From Methanosarcinales archaeon (GTDB lineage Archaea; Halobacteriota; Methanosarcinia; Methanosarcinales; Methanogasteraceae), in contig QMVM01000154.1 in assembly GCA_003661105.1 (NCBI GenBank), positions 1-5,374 of the forward strand: a DNA stretch of 5,374 nucleotides, read 5' to 3'. Of this stretch, positions 1-5,374 are shown piece after piece. Every line of letters starts with the position of its first letter. Position 1 is the first letter of the stretch. The notes under the pieces were generated by a model. It ran no database searches. It was not told where the DNA came from and worked only from the letters and a program-made list of their open reading frames with translations. Position numbers and translations under genes: made by a program.

Positions 1-956
1 TGTGGCTCTTCAGTAACTCTGGAACCGGACCGGGCTGTGAGATTATGCAGATACCGGATGCGGCGGTGCGTTTCATCTGGGATGCAGCAAGATACGGGCT
101 GGATGCTGAGATTGCATCACTGGCAATGGCTGATAAATTCATTAAGAATCCAGACAATCGCTTACTGAGTTCAATCCGCAACAAAACAGATTATTTGGGG
201 TTGTATCCAAGAAAGAAATATGATGGTGCTTCTGTTAAGATGTTTACGTTTTATCAAACTCACCTTCTCGGTGTTCCTCATAAAACTCTCGTCGCATCAC
301 AAAAACTGGCTGAAGGTCTTCTGCCAGACAGTGAAAAGGAACAGAAGGCGTGGATCAAATCAGATGTATTCGGAGATGCTAAAAACCCCAACACTAAAAA
401 TCGTAACATCCTGAAGAGCAAAATCGTTGAGATGGTGGAAGACGGGCGGCTATCACTCGATGATTATCTCTACATCTTTCCGGTGGAGTCGCTGTTTCCA
501 CTGCGGGTGAGTCTCAGGGGGTTTGACATGACCCAATATTTCCTTCGCCACATTGATGATGAAATCCCGAATTATGAATATGAACAATCTATAGAGGACA
601 AGTATATGAAAATGAAACCAGAGATACTGAAGGCAGCACATCTATATTTCAACGACTATGTTGAAAATCTTGGGATGGCGCGATTCAGAAAAGAGGTTCT
701 TGACGAATTCAGGAGGGGCACAAAACACGTTTACTGGATCAAAAACGTGATGTGTGACCTCTCCGAACGCCACGAGGGATTCGGACCCGATGATTGGGAT
801 AGTTTCTGGCATGATCTATACCATGACGAGTATGGAAATTTCGTTGGATATGAGCTGCTATTCCAGATGAGGCTGGCACTTGCAGACCTGTATCGGAAAA
901 AAATACAGGAGAATATAACGATAAATCCTGAAATAAATCAAACAAGAGGAAATTGA
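1..956 (+). CDS. cas8b: Type I-B CRISPR-associated protein Cas8b/Cst1, C-terminal part (5' end outside window)
   Basis: This is the large subunit of the Cascade-like surveillance complex, which in type I systems takes part in PAM recognition and R-loop stabilisation. The reading frame is open from base 3 with no stop before the first ATG at 45. The segment ahead of that ATG (WLFSNSGTGPGCEI) resembles the conserved FSN-G-GP block inside Cst1/Cas8a1-type proteins, so the ATG at 45 is internal and the gene enters from the left. About 317 codons are visible; as recalled, family members are around 500-600 residues. The N-terminal CXXC zinc-finger part typical of Cst1 would lie outside the window. 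The visible part is mostly helical, soluble and charged, ending in a helix-rich C-terminus (residues LADLYRKK). It stops one base before cas7, so the two are translationally close. The family call rests on the short motif plus position directly ahead of cas7-cas5-cas3; Cas8 proteins diverge strongly, so the subfamily label is less certain than the role. Confidence 0.82.
   Translation, partial: WLFSNSGTGPGCEIMQIPDAAVRFIWDAARYGLDAEIASLAMADKFIKNPDNRLLSSIRNKTDYLGLYPRKKYDGASVKMFTFYQTHLLGVPHKTLVASQKLAEGLLPDSEKEQKAWIKSDVFGDAKNPNTKNRNILKSKIVEMVEDGRLSLDDYLYIFPVESLFPLRVSLRGFDMTQYFLRHIDDEIPNYEYEQSIEDKYMKMKPEILKAAHLYFNDYVENLGMARFRKEVLDEFRRGTKHVYWIKNVMCDLSERHEGFGPDDWDSFWHDLYHDEYGNFVGYELLFQMRLALADLYRKKIQENITINPEINQTRGN
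945..950 (+). promoter_or_regulatory. Ribosome binding site of cas7
   Basis: AGAGGA lies 7 bases before the ATG at 958 and inside the last codons of cas8. It favours the start at 958 over the in-frame ATG at 985, which has no Shine-Dalgarno-like sequence ahead of it. Confidence 0.7.
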
Positions 957-957
957 A

Positions 958-2088
958 ATGATAAAAGAGAAACAAACCATAGAAATGAGCCACATAGTCG
1001 GAACATTCCTTGTTTCGGCGCATGGGGCATTCCTGAACGGTGCCGGAATAGATACGTCCGGCGAAGATCGAACCAGCGTCATACCCAAGCAGTTCTCCGA
1101 TGGAAAGTACCGGGTGCCGTATGTATCGGCGCAGGCATGGAGACACTGGTTGAGAGAGACGTTAATCGAGGAAACTGGGTGGCAGAAAAGTACGTTGCGT
1201 GCCATCAAGTTGAGCGAGAAGGGGACTACCAGCAAGATAGCAGGAGAGCTGGATCCGATCAACTATCCCGAGGATGATCTATTTGGCTACATGAGGGCTG
1301 AAGAAGGGCAGGGGCGCACCGGAACGACAGAAGAAGACACTGGCAGCGAAGGAAATCAGAAAAGATCTAAAGTTAAGGCACTTATCAGAGCTTCTCCATT
1401 CATGTCCTCAATCCTTGTATCGCTGCGGAAATTTGGATGGAAAGGAAAGGACGAGGGATTCGTCCATCTGGAAGAAGGGACGCCGGTCCCATATTCCACG
1501 GTCTTCTATAACACCAACCTGCAGGCGATATTCGGACTTGACATGACCCGCGCTGGTGTCTTTCGCAATGTTGGCGACCGCATAGAATTGCGTGAAGACC
1601 TGATCAAACCGGGAATGGAGCAGGGCAAACTGAAAGAGCGAAAAGAGAATATTTACGAACTATCAGACAGTAATACCTCAAAAATCCGTGCAGGAGAACT
1701 GTTGTATGCCATTTCAGTTCTGCGAGGCGGTGCCAAGCAGGCAGCGTTTGCAACCGACGTATCCCCAAAAGTGCTGATTCTTGCAGGACTTGATTGCGGC
1801 AATCTGATATTCAACAATCTATTTGAAGATAATCCGGATCAAACAGCTTCTGACGGACCAACCATAAAAGTGGAGACGCTAAAAGAGATTGCATCGGATT
1901 ATGCGGATCGATTGGTTACTCCTGTTTACATCGGAATCAGAAAAGGTTATCTCAATCCCGAAAACGAGAAAGCGGTGCATGCACTCGGCAACGGTGATTC
2001 AAGGTTTGTTGTCGATACGCCGATCAATATAACAAAGACATTCGTTTCCGAACATCTTGGATATGATAGGAACAAAAAGACGCGATAG
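958..2088 (+). CDS. cas7: Type I-B CRISPR-associated protein Cas7 (Cst2/DevR family), crRNA-binding backbone subunit
   Basis: Cas7 is the RRM-fold protein that polymerises along the crRNA spacer to form the backbone of the surveillance complex. The 376-residue product shows the features expected of the Cst2/DevR branch: an N-terminal strand with GTFLVSAHGAFLNGAG (about residues 15-30), then YRVPYVSAQAWRHWLRETL (51-69), the site where family members carry a conserved S-x-Q-x-W/RHWLR-like block, then SPFMSSILVSL (147-156), and a glycine-rich LRGGAKQA (255-262) in the position of the family's conserved GGA motif. A hydrophilic, acidic stretch rich in E, G and T (about 114-140) sits between DLFGYM and the SPF block and probably forms an exposed loop. 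The start at 958 has a good AGAGGA site and follows the cas8 stop by one base. cas5 follows 13 bases downstream. No signal peptide or membrane segment is seen. Family assignment is strong. Confidence 0.93.
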   Translation: MIKEKQTIEMSHIVGTFLVSAHGAFLNGAGIDTSGEDRTSVIPKQFSDGKYRVPYVSAQAWRHWLRETLIEETGWQKSTLRAIKLSEKGTTSKIAGELDPINYPEDDLFGYMRAEEGQGRTGTTEEDTGSEGNQKRSKVKALIRASPFMSSILVSLRKFGWKGKDEGFVHLEEGTPVPYSTVFYNTNLQAIFGLDMTRAGVFRNVGDRIELREDLIKPGMEQGKLKERKENIYELSDSNTSKIRAGELLYAISVLRGGAKQAAFATDVSPKVLILAGLDCGNLIFNNLFEDNPDQTASDGPTIKVETLKEIASDYADRLVTPVYIGIRKGYLNPENEKAVHALGNGDSRFVVDTPINITKTFVSEHLGYDRNKKTR

Positions 2089-2094
2089 AGAGGA
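2089..2094 (+). promoter_or_regulatory. Ribosome binding site of cas5
   Basis: AGAGGA again lies 7 bases before the ATG (2102), the same hexamer and spacing as for cas7. This supports the start and suggests matched translation of the complex subunits from one transcript. Confidence 0.7.
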
Positions 2095-2101
2095 CTTGTA
2101 G

Positions 2102-2806
2102 ATGGATAAACTGATCCATGCCACGATCCGGGGAATTACAGCGACGTTCAGAATCCCTCTCGTCGTGAGTGGTACATCTCTCTGTGCCCCGGTGCCATCA
2201 TACCCCACATTGCTCGGATTCATCGGATGCTGTGCAGGAAGGGAAGTTTATCCAGATGAGGTTAGAATCGGCTTCGAGTATTGCTTTGGTGGGGGTGCAA
2301 CTGGTGCTGGATTGGGTGTGGACATGGAGACGACACATCGATTCGAACTCAAAAACGATAGGTTACGACCCCACCCAAAAGGAACGTCAATGAGATTCTA
2401 TGAATTCCATGCATACCCGGTTTTAGAGTTGTATCTGGATAATCCGGATTTCTTTGATGTCCTCCGACAACCGGCAGGAATCCCGACATTCGGAAGATCG
2501 CAAGATTTAGCGTGGATTGAGAACGTCAAAACGGTAGACGTAGAACAGAAACCGTCTGGTACAGTAGGCACAACGCTCATGCCGTTTCCGCAGGAGGATG
2601 TGGGCGGCAGGATGCTCAGACTACCGGAATTCTTTGACAACACACAAACCGGATTAACAAGGAATCCTGTGAATATCCGGCTATTTCAGGTTGTTTCTGC
2701 GGGTTCAACCATTGAGAATCCGAATTTATACCGCATAAAAACCGATAAGGATACCAATCATGTCATCTACCTCCACGAGTGGGCAGGAATTGATGGCGAA
2801 GAGTGA
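2102..2806 (+). CDS. cas5: Type I-B CRISPR-associated protein Cas5
   Basis: Cas5 is the RAMP-type subunit that caps the 5' handle of the crRNA and links Cas8 to the Cas7 backbone. The 234-residue product has the usual family length. It starts with the characteristic strand and turn GITATFRIPLVVSG (residues 11-24), then the proline-rich VPSYPTLLGFIGCCAG (31-46), matching the conserved block in which family members have SYP-P-P followed by a small-residue helix. Further on, TTHRFELKN (77-85) and PTFGRSQDLAWIE (128-140) match the G-R-S-x-D-L signature of the Cas5t/Cas5b branch. No catalytic histidine equivalent to the Cas5d endonuclease is evident, so crRNA processing probably depends on a Cas6 encoded elsewhere. 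The gene lies 13 bases after cas7 and its last 14 to 47 bases overlap cas3, depending on the cas3 start. Family assignment is strong; the subtype label follows from the neighbours. Confidence 0.92.
   Translation: MDKLIHATIRGITATFRIPLVVSGTSLCAPVPSYPTLLGFIGCCAGREVYPDEVRIGFEYCFGGGATGAGLGVDMETTHRFELKNDRLRPHPKGTSMRFYEFHAYPVLELYLDNPDFFDVLRQPAGIPTFGRSQDLAWIENVKTVDVEQKPSGTVGTTLMPFPQEDVGGRMLRLPEFFDNTQTGLTRNPVNIRLFQVVSAGSTIENPNLYRIKTDKDTNHVIYLHEWAGIDGEE
2747..2751 (+). promoter_or_regulatory. Ribosome binding site for the cas3 start at 2760
   Basis: AAGGA lies 8 bases before the ATG at 2760, inside the end of cas5. A second, closer-spaced AGGA (2785-2788) precedes the in-frame ATG at 2793 by 4 bases. 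The site favours but does not prove the upstream start. Confidence 0.45.
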
Positions 2807-5063
2807 TGGAAAAACAACACTCTTTGACCATCTGCGGGATTGTGCAAAAGTGGCCTCCGGGGTCGCTGATGGTGCGCCGTTTGACAGAGACTACCGGGAG
2901 AAATTGAAGAAGGATCTGCTCTTTTGTGCTATCGTGCACGATGTTGGTAAATCGGCAAATGGCTTTCAGGAGGTTATGTACGGACGGAGGAGAAACTGGG
3001 GGGGAAAGCGTCACGAAATTCTATCCACTGCTTTTGCTGCAACATTCCCCAACATAAAAGAAGAGCAGTTGTTTGCGATTTTAACCCATCACCGAAGTAT
3101 CTTACCAGACGCTGCGATGAGTGGTAGGGAAAAAACGTTACCCGAGAACCAGATGCTGTTCAAAGGAGAGTTAGATGATATTGCGCCAGTCTACGAAGAC
3201 ATGCGAAGAGAATGGTGTGAACGATCTCAAGACTTCTTGAAAGTGTGGAACCGCGTATGTTATGAAACAGGACAACACGAGTGGGAACTGGATAAAATCC
3301 CGGACATTGCAGATGTCGGGCTATCTTATGGGTGGCTATCCCGCTCGACACGAAACGGGCAACCCGTAACTGTGCCAGAGGGCAAGCGGAGATATGCCGC
3401 ATTATTGCGTGGCGCGCTGATCAGTTCGGATCATCTGTCCTCTGCTGGTGTAACGAGTCTCCCACCATCAGTCACACTGAAGGATTGCCGGGTTTTCAGA
3501 GAGGGTGAGGTTCCTCGCCCGTTTCAATTGGTTTCCGGTAATGTTCGCGGCGATGCCATTCTAAGAGCACCCACCGGTTCTGGAAAAACGAATGCATCAC
3601 TTCTGTGGGCAGCTTGCAACCAAGTCGAAAACGGGCGTCTGTTTTATGTGCTGCCGTATACCGCAAGCATAAACGCGATGTTTGGTACGCTGCAGAATAT
3701 ATACGGGCAAGGAAACGTGGGACTCCTTCATCACAAAAACATAGCACATCTGTATAAACTTCAGGAAGATGCATCATACGATGGTAGCAAGGCAAAGCTT
3801 CTGGCAGACCTTGCGCGGGAGATATATCACCCAATCCGAACATGCACACCACACCAGATTCTCCGCAGCGCATTGCGCGGGCGTGGGTGGGAGCAATCGT
3901 TGATAGAATTTCCAGGAGCGTGCTTCATCTTCGATGAGATTCATGCCTATGAACCAAGAATCACAGGGCTTATATTTGCGATGATCGACTGGTTGAAACC
4001 ACTCGGCGCAAAGTTCCTATTTGCATCTGCGACGATGCCAAAGTTTCTTCAGGGACTCATCGAGGAGCATTTGCCCGACAAACCGACAATAATCGAGCCA
4101 GATCCGTCGAAAGCGGCGGACAAAGAGGTCATCACCAAAAAACGGCATATACTTGAGATATTGCCCGGAGATATTCTGGAGCAACTCGATACGTTTATGG
4201 AACGTTTTTCAGGCAAAAAACTGTTGATCATCTGTAACCACGTTCCGACTGCGCAAAGCGTCTACGAATACATTGTTAATGGCATCGAGGGGGGAGCGTA
4301 TGATGTTGATGTACCAGTGCTGATTCATTCGCGCTTTACTCAGAGAGACCGAAGCGATCTGGAGGATACGATCTTGAATCAGCAGCCAAAAATCCTTATC
4401 GCGACTCAGGTGGTTGAGGTCAGTTTGAATCTGGATTATGAGGTCTGCATAAGCGAACCCGCACCAATCGATGCATTGATTCAGAGGTTCGGGCGTGTGA
4501 ACCGATATGGTAAACGAGATCCGGAAACTGTGATTGTGTTGAGGGAGCAGGTAAATAGAGTGAACATTTATCCAAAAGAGATCGTTGAAAAGACGATTCA
4601 GCATATAGAACCACTACAAGATGCTCTGTTAACAGAAACAGATATTATTAACGCGGCGGATGCGGTTTACGCTGATGGATATGAAAAAAAGGAGCGGGAA
4701 GAGTTCGAACGTGCTTTGAATTACCCTGAACTGAAGGATTTCGATGAACATACGATTGCCGGGGTCTACCGGAACTGGGTAGAGGATGTCATAGAAGGAA
4801 CTGACCAGTCGATCGAGGTTTTACCGGAGGCGTGTCACGAGGAGTATGCAAGATTGCGCAGTGACAAACGATGGATTGAGGCGGGCATGCTTCTCGTTCC
4901 GTTGCGTGTTACACAATTCAGTGCGCTCCGTTTAAAGGGATATACCGAACCGATCCTGGAGGATGATGGTGTATTTGCGATAACCGCTCCTTATGATTCA
5001 AAAATCGGTCTTCAGATAACCGGACTTCCACAGAAAACAGAAGAGGGTGCAGTGTTTATTTGA
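2760..5063 (+). CDS. cas3: CRISPR-associated nuclease-helicase Cas3 (HD domain fused to DEAD-like helicase)
   Basis: Cas3 is recruited to the R-loop formed by the surveillance complex; its HD nuclease nicks, and its ATP-driven 3'-5' helicase unwinds, the non-target strand for processive degradation. The 767-residue product has both domains intact. In the HD part the likely metal ligands are H24 (FDHL), H60-D61 (IVHDVGKS), H85 (KRHE), H110/H111 (LTHH) and D225 (SSDHLS). In the helicase part: Walker A PTGSGKT (271-277), motif Ia region VLPYTAS (297-303), TPHQIL (363-368), Walker B DEIH (392-395, a DEIH variant of the usual DEVH/DEAH), SAT (423-425), IATQVVEVSLNLD (547-559) and IQRFGRVNR (574-582) with arginine-finger residues R579/R582. 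A C-terminal accessory domain follows. The start is uncertain: 2760 overlaps cas5 by 47 bases, while ATG 2793 would begin directly at MAKSDGKTTLFDHL and overlap by 14. Both keep every HD ligand. It is the last gene of the operon. Confidence 0.96.
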   Translation: MSSTSTSGQELMAKSDGKTTLFDHLRDCAKVASGVADGAPFDRDYREKLKKDLLFCAIVHDVGKSANGFQEVMYGRRRNWGGKRHEILSTAFAATFPNIKEEQLFAILTHHRSILPDAAMSGREKTLPENQMLFKGELDDIAPVYEDMRREWCERSQDFLKVWNRVCYETGQHEWELDKIPDIADVGLSYGWLSRSTRNGQPVTVPEGKRRYAALLRGALISSDHLSSAGVTSLPPSVTLKDCRVFREGEVPRPFQLVSGNVRGDAILRAPTGSGKTNASLLWAACNQVENGRLFYVLPYTASINAMFGTLQNIYGQGNVGLLHHKNIAHLYKLQEDASYDGSKAKLLADLAREIYHPIRTCTPHQILRSALRGRGWEQSLIEFPGACFIFDEIHAYEPRITGLIFAMIDWLKPLGAKFLFASATMPKFLQGLIEEHLPDKPTIIEPDPSKAADKEVITKKRHILEILPGDILEQLDTFMERFSGKKLLIICNHVPTAQSVYEYIVNGIEGGAYDVDVPVLIHSRFTQRDRSDLEDTILNQQPKILIATQVVEVSLNLDYEVCISEPAPIDALIQRFGRVNRYGKRDPETVIVLREQVNRVNIYPKEIVEKTIQHIEPLQDALLTETDIINAADAVYADGYEKKEREEFERALNYPELKDFDEHTIAGVYRNWVEDVIEGTDQSIEVLPEACHEEYARLRSDKRWIEAGMLLVPLRVTQFSALRLKGYTEPILEDDGVFAITAPYDSKIGLQITGLPQKTEEGAVFI

Positions 5064-5067
5064 TATT

Positions 5068-5086
5068 ATAATAATTTGATTATTAT
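5068..5086 (+). terminator. AT-only inverted repeat just after cas3, possible terminator
   Basis: An 8-bp perfect inverted repeat, ATAATAAT / ATTATTAT with a TTG loop, begins five bases after the cas3 stop within an almost purely A/T stretch (5064-5090). The position fits transcription ending after the cas operon. The stem contains no G:C pair and is not followed by a clean T-run, so it would be weak; an operator or simple AT-rich spacer is also possible. Confidence 0.35.
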
Positions 5087-5177
5087 TAATTTCACAAATT
5101 CGGTATACTGCCCCCATTCCCTTTATGTAGACCAGACCATACTGGCGCATCGACAACATCTTAACCCGCTATGGACA

Positions 5178-5206
5178 GTATCACACTATGACGGACATAC
5201 AGATAC
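5178..5206 (+). repeat. 29-bp direct repeat, upstream copy
   Basis: It matches 5243-5271 at 28 of 29 positions (G at 5193 against A at 5258). The unit begins GTATCACACT, continues with ATGAC and ends CAGATAC, so its ends GTATC...GATAC form a 5-bp inverted repeat. The ATG at 5188 is followed by the same six codons (M T D I Q I) as the gene start at 5253 and then diverges. Confidence 0.9.
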
Positions 5207-5217
5207 GATCTCATTAA
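5188..5217 (+). pseudogene. Nine-codon remnant duplicate of the antitoxin-like gene start
   Basis: This tiny frame reads MTDIQIRSH and then TAA. Its first six residues equal those of the gene at 5253; similarity is lost immediately afterwards. It lies 65 bases upstream, so it is in a different frame from the intact gene. It is best read as the copied 5' tip of that gene, either a dead remnant or a short leader peptide whose translation might affect the gene behind it. There is no visible Shine-Dalgarno site. Confidence 0.5.
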
Positions 5218-5242
5218 CAGACCATGCGCTATCGTATACATG

Positions 5243-5271
5243 GTATCACACTATGACAGACATACAGATAC
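5243..5271 (+). repeat. 29-bp direct repeat, downstream copy covering the antitoxin-like gene start
   Basis: This is the second copy, separated from the first by 36 bases. It spans 10 bases before the ATG at 5253 and the first 19 coding bases. The same GTATC...GATAC dyad ends are present, so it could double as a protein-binding site over the start codon. Confidence 0.9.
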
Positions 5272-5374
5272 CCCCGATGATGGAAAAAGAGATTCATGCC
5301 TTGATCGAAACGAAATACTACCCCTCGATCTCAGAGGCAGTCAAGGACGCCTTCAGAGCGCTATTCGCAGCAAA
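5253..5374 (+). CDS. Ribbon-helix-helix antitoxin-like protein, N-terminal part (3' end outside window)
   Basis: The frame is open from ATG 5253 to the window edge (40 full codons). It begins with a short strand, MTDIQIPP, followed by MMEKEIHALIETKYYPSISE and then AVKDAFRALFAA. This is the layout of a ribbon-helix-helix DNA-binding domain as found in ParD/VapB-type antitoxins: a strand of alternating polar residues, helix A, a YYPSISE turn (compare the common G-x-Y-x-S-x-SE turn), then helix B beginning AVKDA. In known families such proteins dimerise, repress their own promoter and neutralise a toxin, often PIN or RelE type, encoded next to them; the toxin is not visible here. The start at 5253 is preferred over ATG 5277/5280 because the strand is needed for the fold. 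There is no Shine-Dalgarno sequence, so translation may be leaderless. Its orientation matches the cas operon, but its own leader suggests independent expression. It could also be a non-TA RHH regulator. Confidence 0.7.
   Translation, partial: MTDIQIPPMMEKEIHALIETKYYPSISEAVKDAFRALFAA

Larger units (their letters stand above)
5091..5252. other. Non-coding leader between cas3 and the antitoxin-like gene
   Basis: No credible gene is seen here. It holds one complete copy and the beginning of a second copy of a 29-bp repeat, plus weaker upstream similarity between the two repeat flanks: CAGACCAT, then GCGC and ATCG, at 5133-5152 and again at 5218-5234. GTATAC palindromes occur at 5103-5108 and 5234-5239. 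No convincing TATA box at a fixed distance from an ATG was found. Confidence 0.5.

Noticed and set aside
45..47. ATG 45 as the true start of the first gene
   Set aside because: The frame is open to the left edge and the residues before it (FSNSGTGPGC) look like a conserved Cas8/Cst1 block, so the gene begins outside the window.
45..60. Similarity between cas8 bases around ATG 45 (CAGATACC, reading QIP) and the RHH start (CAGATACC, reading QIP)
   Set aside because: The shared stretch is short and the surrounding protein sequences are unrelated; chance is enough.
739..1262. Overlapping reverse-strand open frames of about 135 codons across the cas8/cas7 junction
   Set aside because: They lie opposite strongly supported cas genes, show no recognisable domain and have unlikely composition; they are frame shadows.
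3496..3873. Reverse-strand open frame of 125 codons inside cas3
   Set aside because: It is opposite the conserved helicase motifs of cas3 and has no domain of its own.
5119..5128. TTTATGTA as an archaeal TATA box for the downstream gene
   Set aside because: It departs from the usual consensus, no BRE is evident, and it is too far from the ATG at 5253 to assign without transcript data.
5178..5271. A minimal CRISPR array (two repeats, one 36-bp spacer)
   Set aside because: The repeat contains the coding start of the RHH gene, the flanks show further similarity, there are only two copies, and it lacks the terminal GAAA(G/C)-type end common in archaeal I-B repeats.

Overview
The window holds the effector half of a type I-B CRISPR-Cas locus of the Cst/DevR (Tneap-like) kind, all on the + strand. 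The order is the 3' end of cas8b/cst1 (1-956), cas7/cst2 (958-2088), cas5 (2102-2806) and a full-length HD-plus-helicase cas3 (2760-5063). The genes are packed as one operon: gaps of 1 and 13 bases, then a cas5/cas3 overlap. Nothing looks broken in them.

Together they would make the crRNA-guided surveillance complex (Cas8 large subunit, Cas7 backbone, Cas5 near the crRNA 5' end) and the Cas3 nuclease-helicase that destroys its target. The processing gene (cas6), the adaptation genes (cas1, cas2, cas4) and a normal CRISPR array are not in the window. cas6 could lie upstream, but the bases just downstream of cas3 do not start an adaptation module.

After cas3 comes an AT-rich hairpin-capable stretch (5064-5090), a roughly 160-base non-coding leader, and the beginning of a small ribbon-helix-helix (antitoxin-like) gene from 5253 that runs off the right edge. 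The leader contains two near-identical 29-bp repeats exactly 65 bp apart. They look CRISPR-like in size. Each one, however, carries an ATG plus the same first six codons (MTDIQI) of the downstream gene, and the upstream copy stops after nine codons. The better reading is a tandem duplication of the control and start region of the antitoxin-like gene.

The organism is probably a mesophilic archaeon, perhaps a methanogen or methanotroph-related euryarchaeon. The reasons are frequent ATA/AGA/AGG codons, AGAGGA-type Shine-Dalgarno sites, moderate GC, the I-B Cst-type cassette and an archaeal-looking RHH antitoxin. This is inference from composition and gene content, and a bacterial host is not excluded.
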